Of a stretch of 64,000 nucleotides of DNA, positions 63,835 to 64,000 are shown one piece after another. How positions within the stretch are numbered: position 1 is the stretch's first letter; the number at the start of each line of letters is the position of its first letter. Under the pieces are notes generated by a model that saw only the letters and a list, made by a program, of their open reading frames with translations, was not told the DNA's origin and did no database searches. The position numbers and the translations under genes were made by a program. Origin of the DNA: Megamerina dolium (lineage: Eukaryota > Arthropoda > Insecta > Diptera > Megamerinidae); contig OY978525.1 of the NCBI GenBank assembly GCA_963854835.1, positions 16,338,309-16,402,308 on the forward strand, in the 5' to 3' direction.

Positions 63835-63965
63835 ACCTAGGTTGCAATGGGTTGACCTAGGCGTATTATTTGGTAAGTTATGGGTGTTTTAATGTTTAAG
63901 ATAAATCCGAGATTTTGTACGGAAGCTATATAAAAAGTGGGCGTGGCTTACCTCTTTCTTGTATA
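63835..63965 (-). repeat. Inverted copy of the dispersed GAGCCACGCC repeat
   Basis: On the minus strand, AAGCCACGCCCACTTTTTAT, AGCTTCCGTACAAAATCTCG and ACACCCATAACTTACCAAAT match consecutive blocks of the 37.3-38.2 kb array. Confidence 0.55.
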
Positions 63966-64000
63966 TCTAATTAATTTTTCAATATCACTCCACTCCTTCA

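Overview
The window looks like AT-rich nuclear DNA of a higher (schizophoran) fly. It has short GT-AG introns of 62-85 bp, a dipteran attacin gene, long (AT)n arrays and many decayed insect transposons, including relatives of the rosa group first described in a Ceratitis fly. A tephritid fruit fly or a close relative is my inference; the sequence does not name the species. I see no prokaryotic operon, CRISPR array, rRNA gene or functional tRNA gene.

Only two host genes can be supported. (1) Positions 645-1399, plus strand: a two-exon attacin antimicrobial-peptide gene encoding a 230-residue preproprotein with a furin-type site. Its promoter has a TATA box, a GATA site and two kappaB-like sites, as expected for an Imd/Relish-controlled immune effector. 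(2) Positions 11271-16508, plus strand: a complete six-exon gene for a 764-residue MFSD6-type major facilitator transporter. Its second and fifth introns carry repeats, including a foldback element that a truncated LINE has entered. The two genes share a strand, are about 10 kb apart, and show no sign of working together.

The rest is intergenic DNA shaped by mobile elements. Tc1/mariner relics belong to at least five kinds: rosa-like DD41D (7.8-8.4, 9.4-9.8, 52.2-52.3 and 56.4-57.4 kb); a mariner family with one near-full copy and one deleted copy (23.7-24.9 and 34.1-34.9 kb); irritans-like (40.2-41.5 kb); mauritiana- and mellifera/capitata-like pieces (51.2-52.1, 53.7-54.3 and perhaps 44.5-45.0 kb); and a DD37-type relic (49.1-50.0 kb). 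There is also a TIR-bounded 586-bp mariner remnant (28.4-29.0 kb) and a piggyBac-like fragment (29.0-29.3 kb). Non-LTR retrotransposon pieces, with RNase H and/or reverse transcriptase signatures, lie at 6.8-7.5, 12.4-12.7, 25.0-26.0, 32.3-33.3 and 60.8-62.6 kb, with weaker ones at 19.5-19.8 and 21.8-22.1 kb.

The most notable system is a family of tRNA-derived SINEs of about 360 bp, with ten or more copies on both strands. It has A and B box promoter motifs, perfect target-site duplications at several copies, 5'-truncated copies, and at least two distinct 3' tails. Several copies lie inside other repeats, so relative ages can be read. Further structure includes two long (AT)n arrays, several diverged tandem arrays (4.4-5.0, 15.5-16.2, 37.3-38.2, 41.8-42.0 and 46.4-47.3 kb), and a perfect 13-bp hairpin at 47.13 kb.
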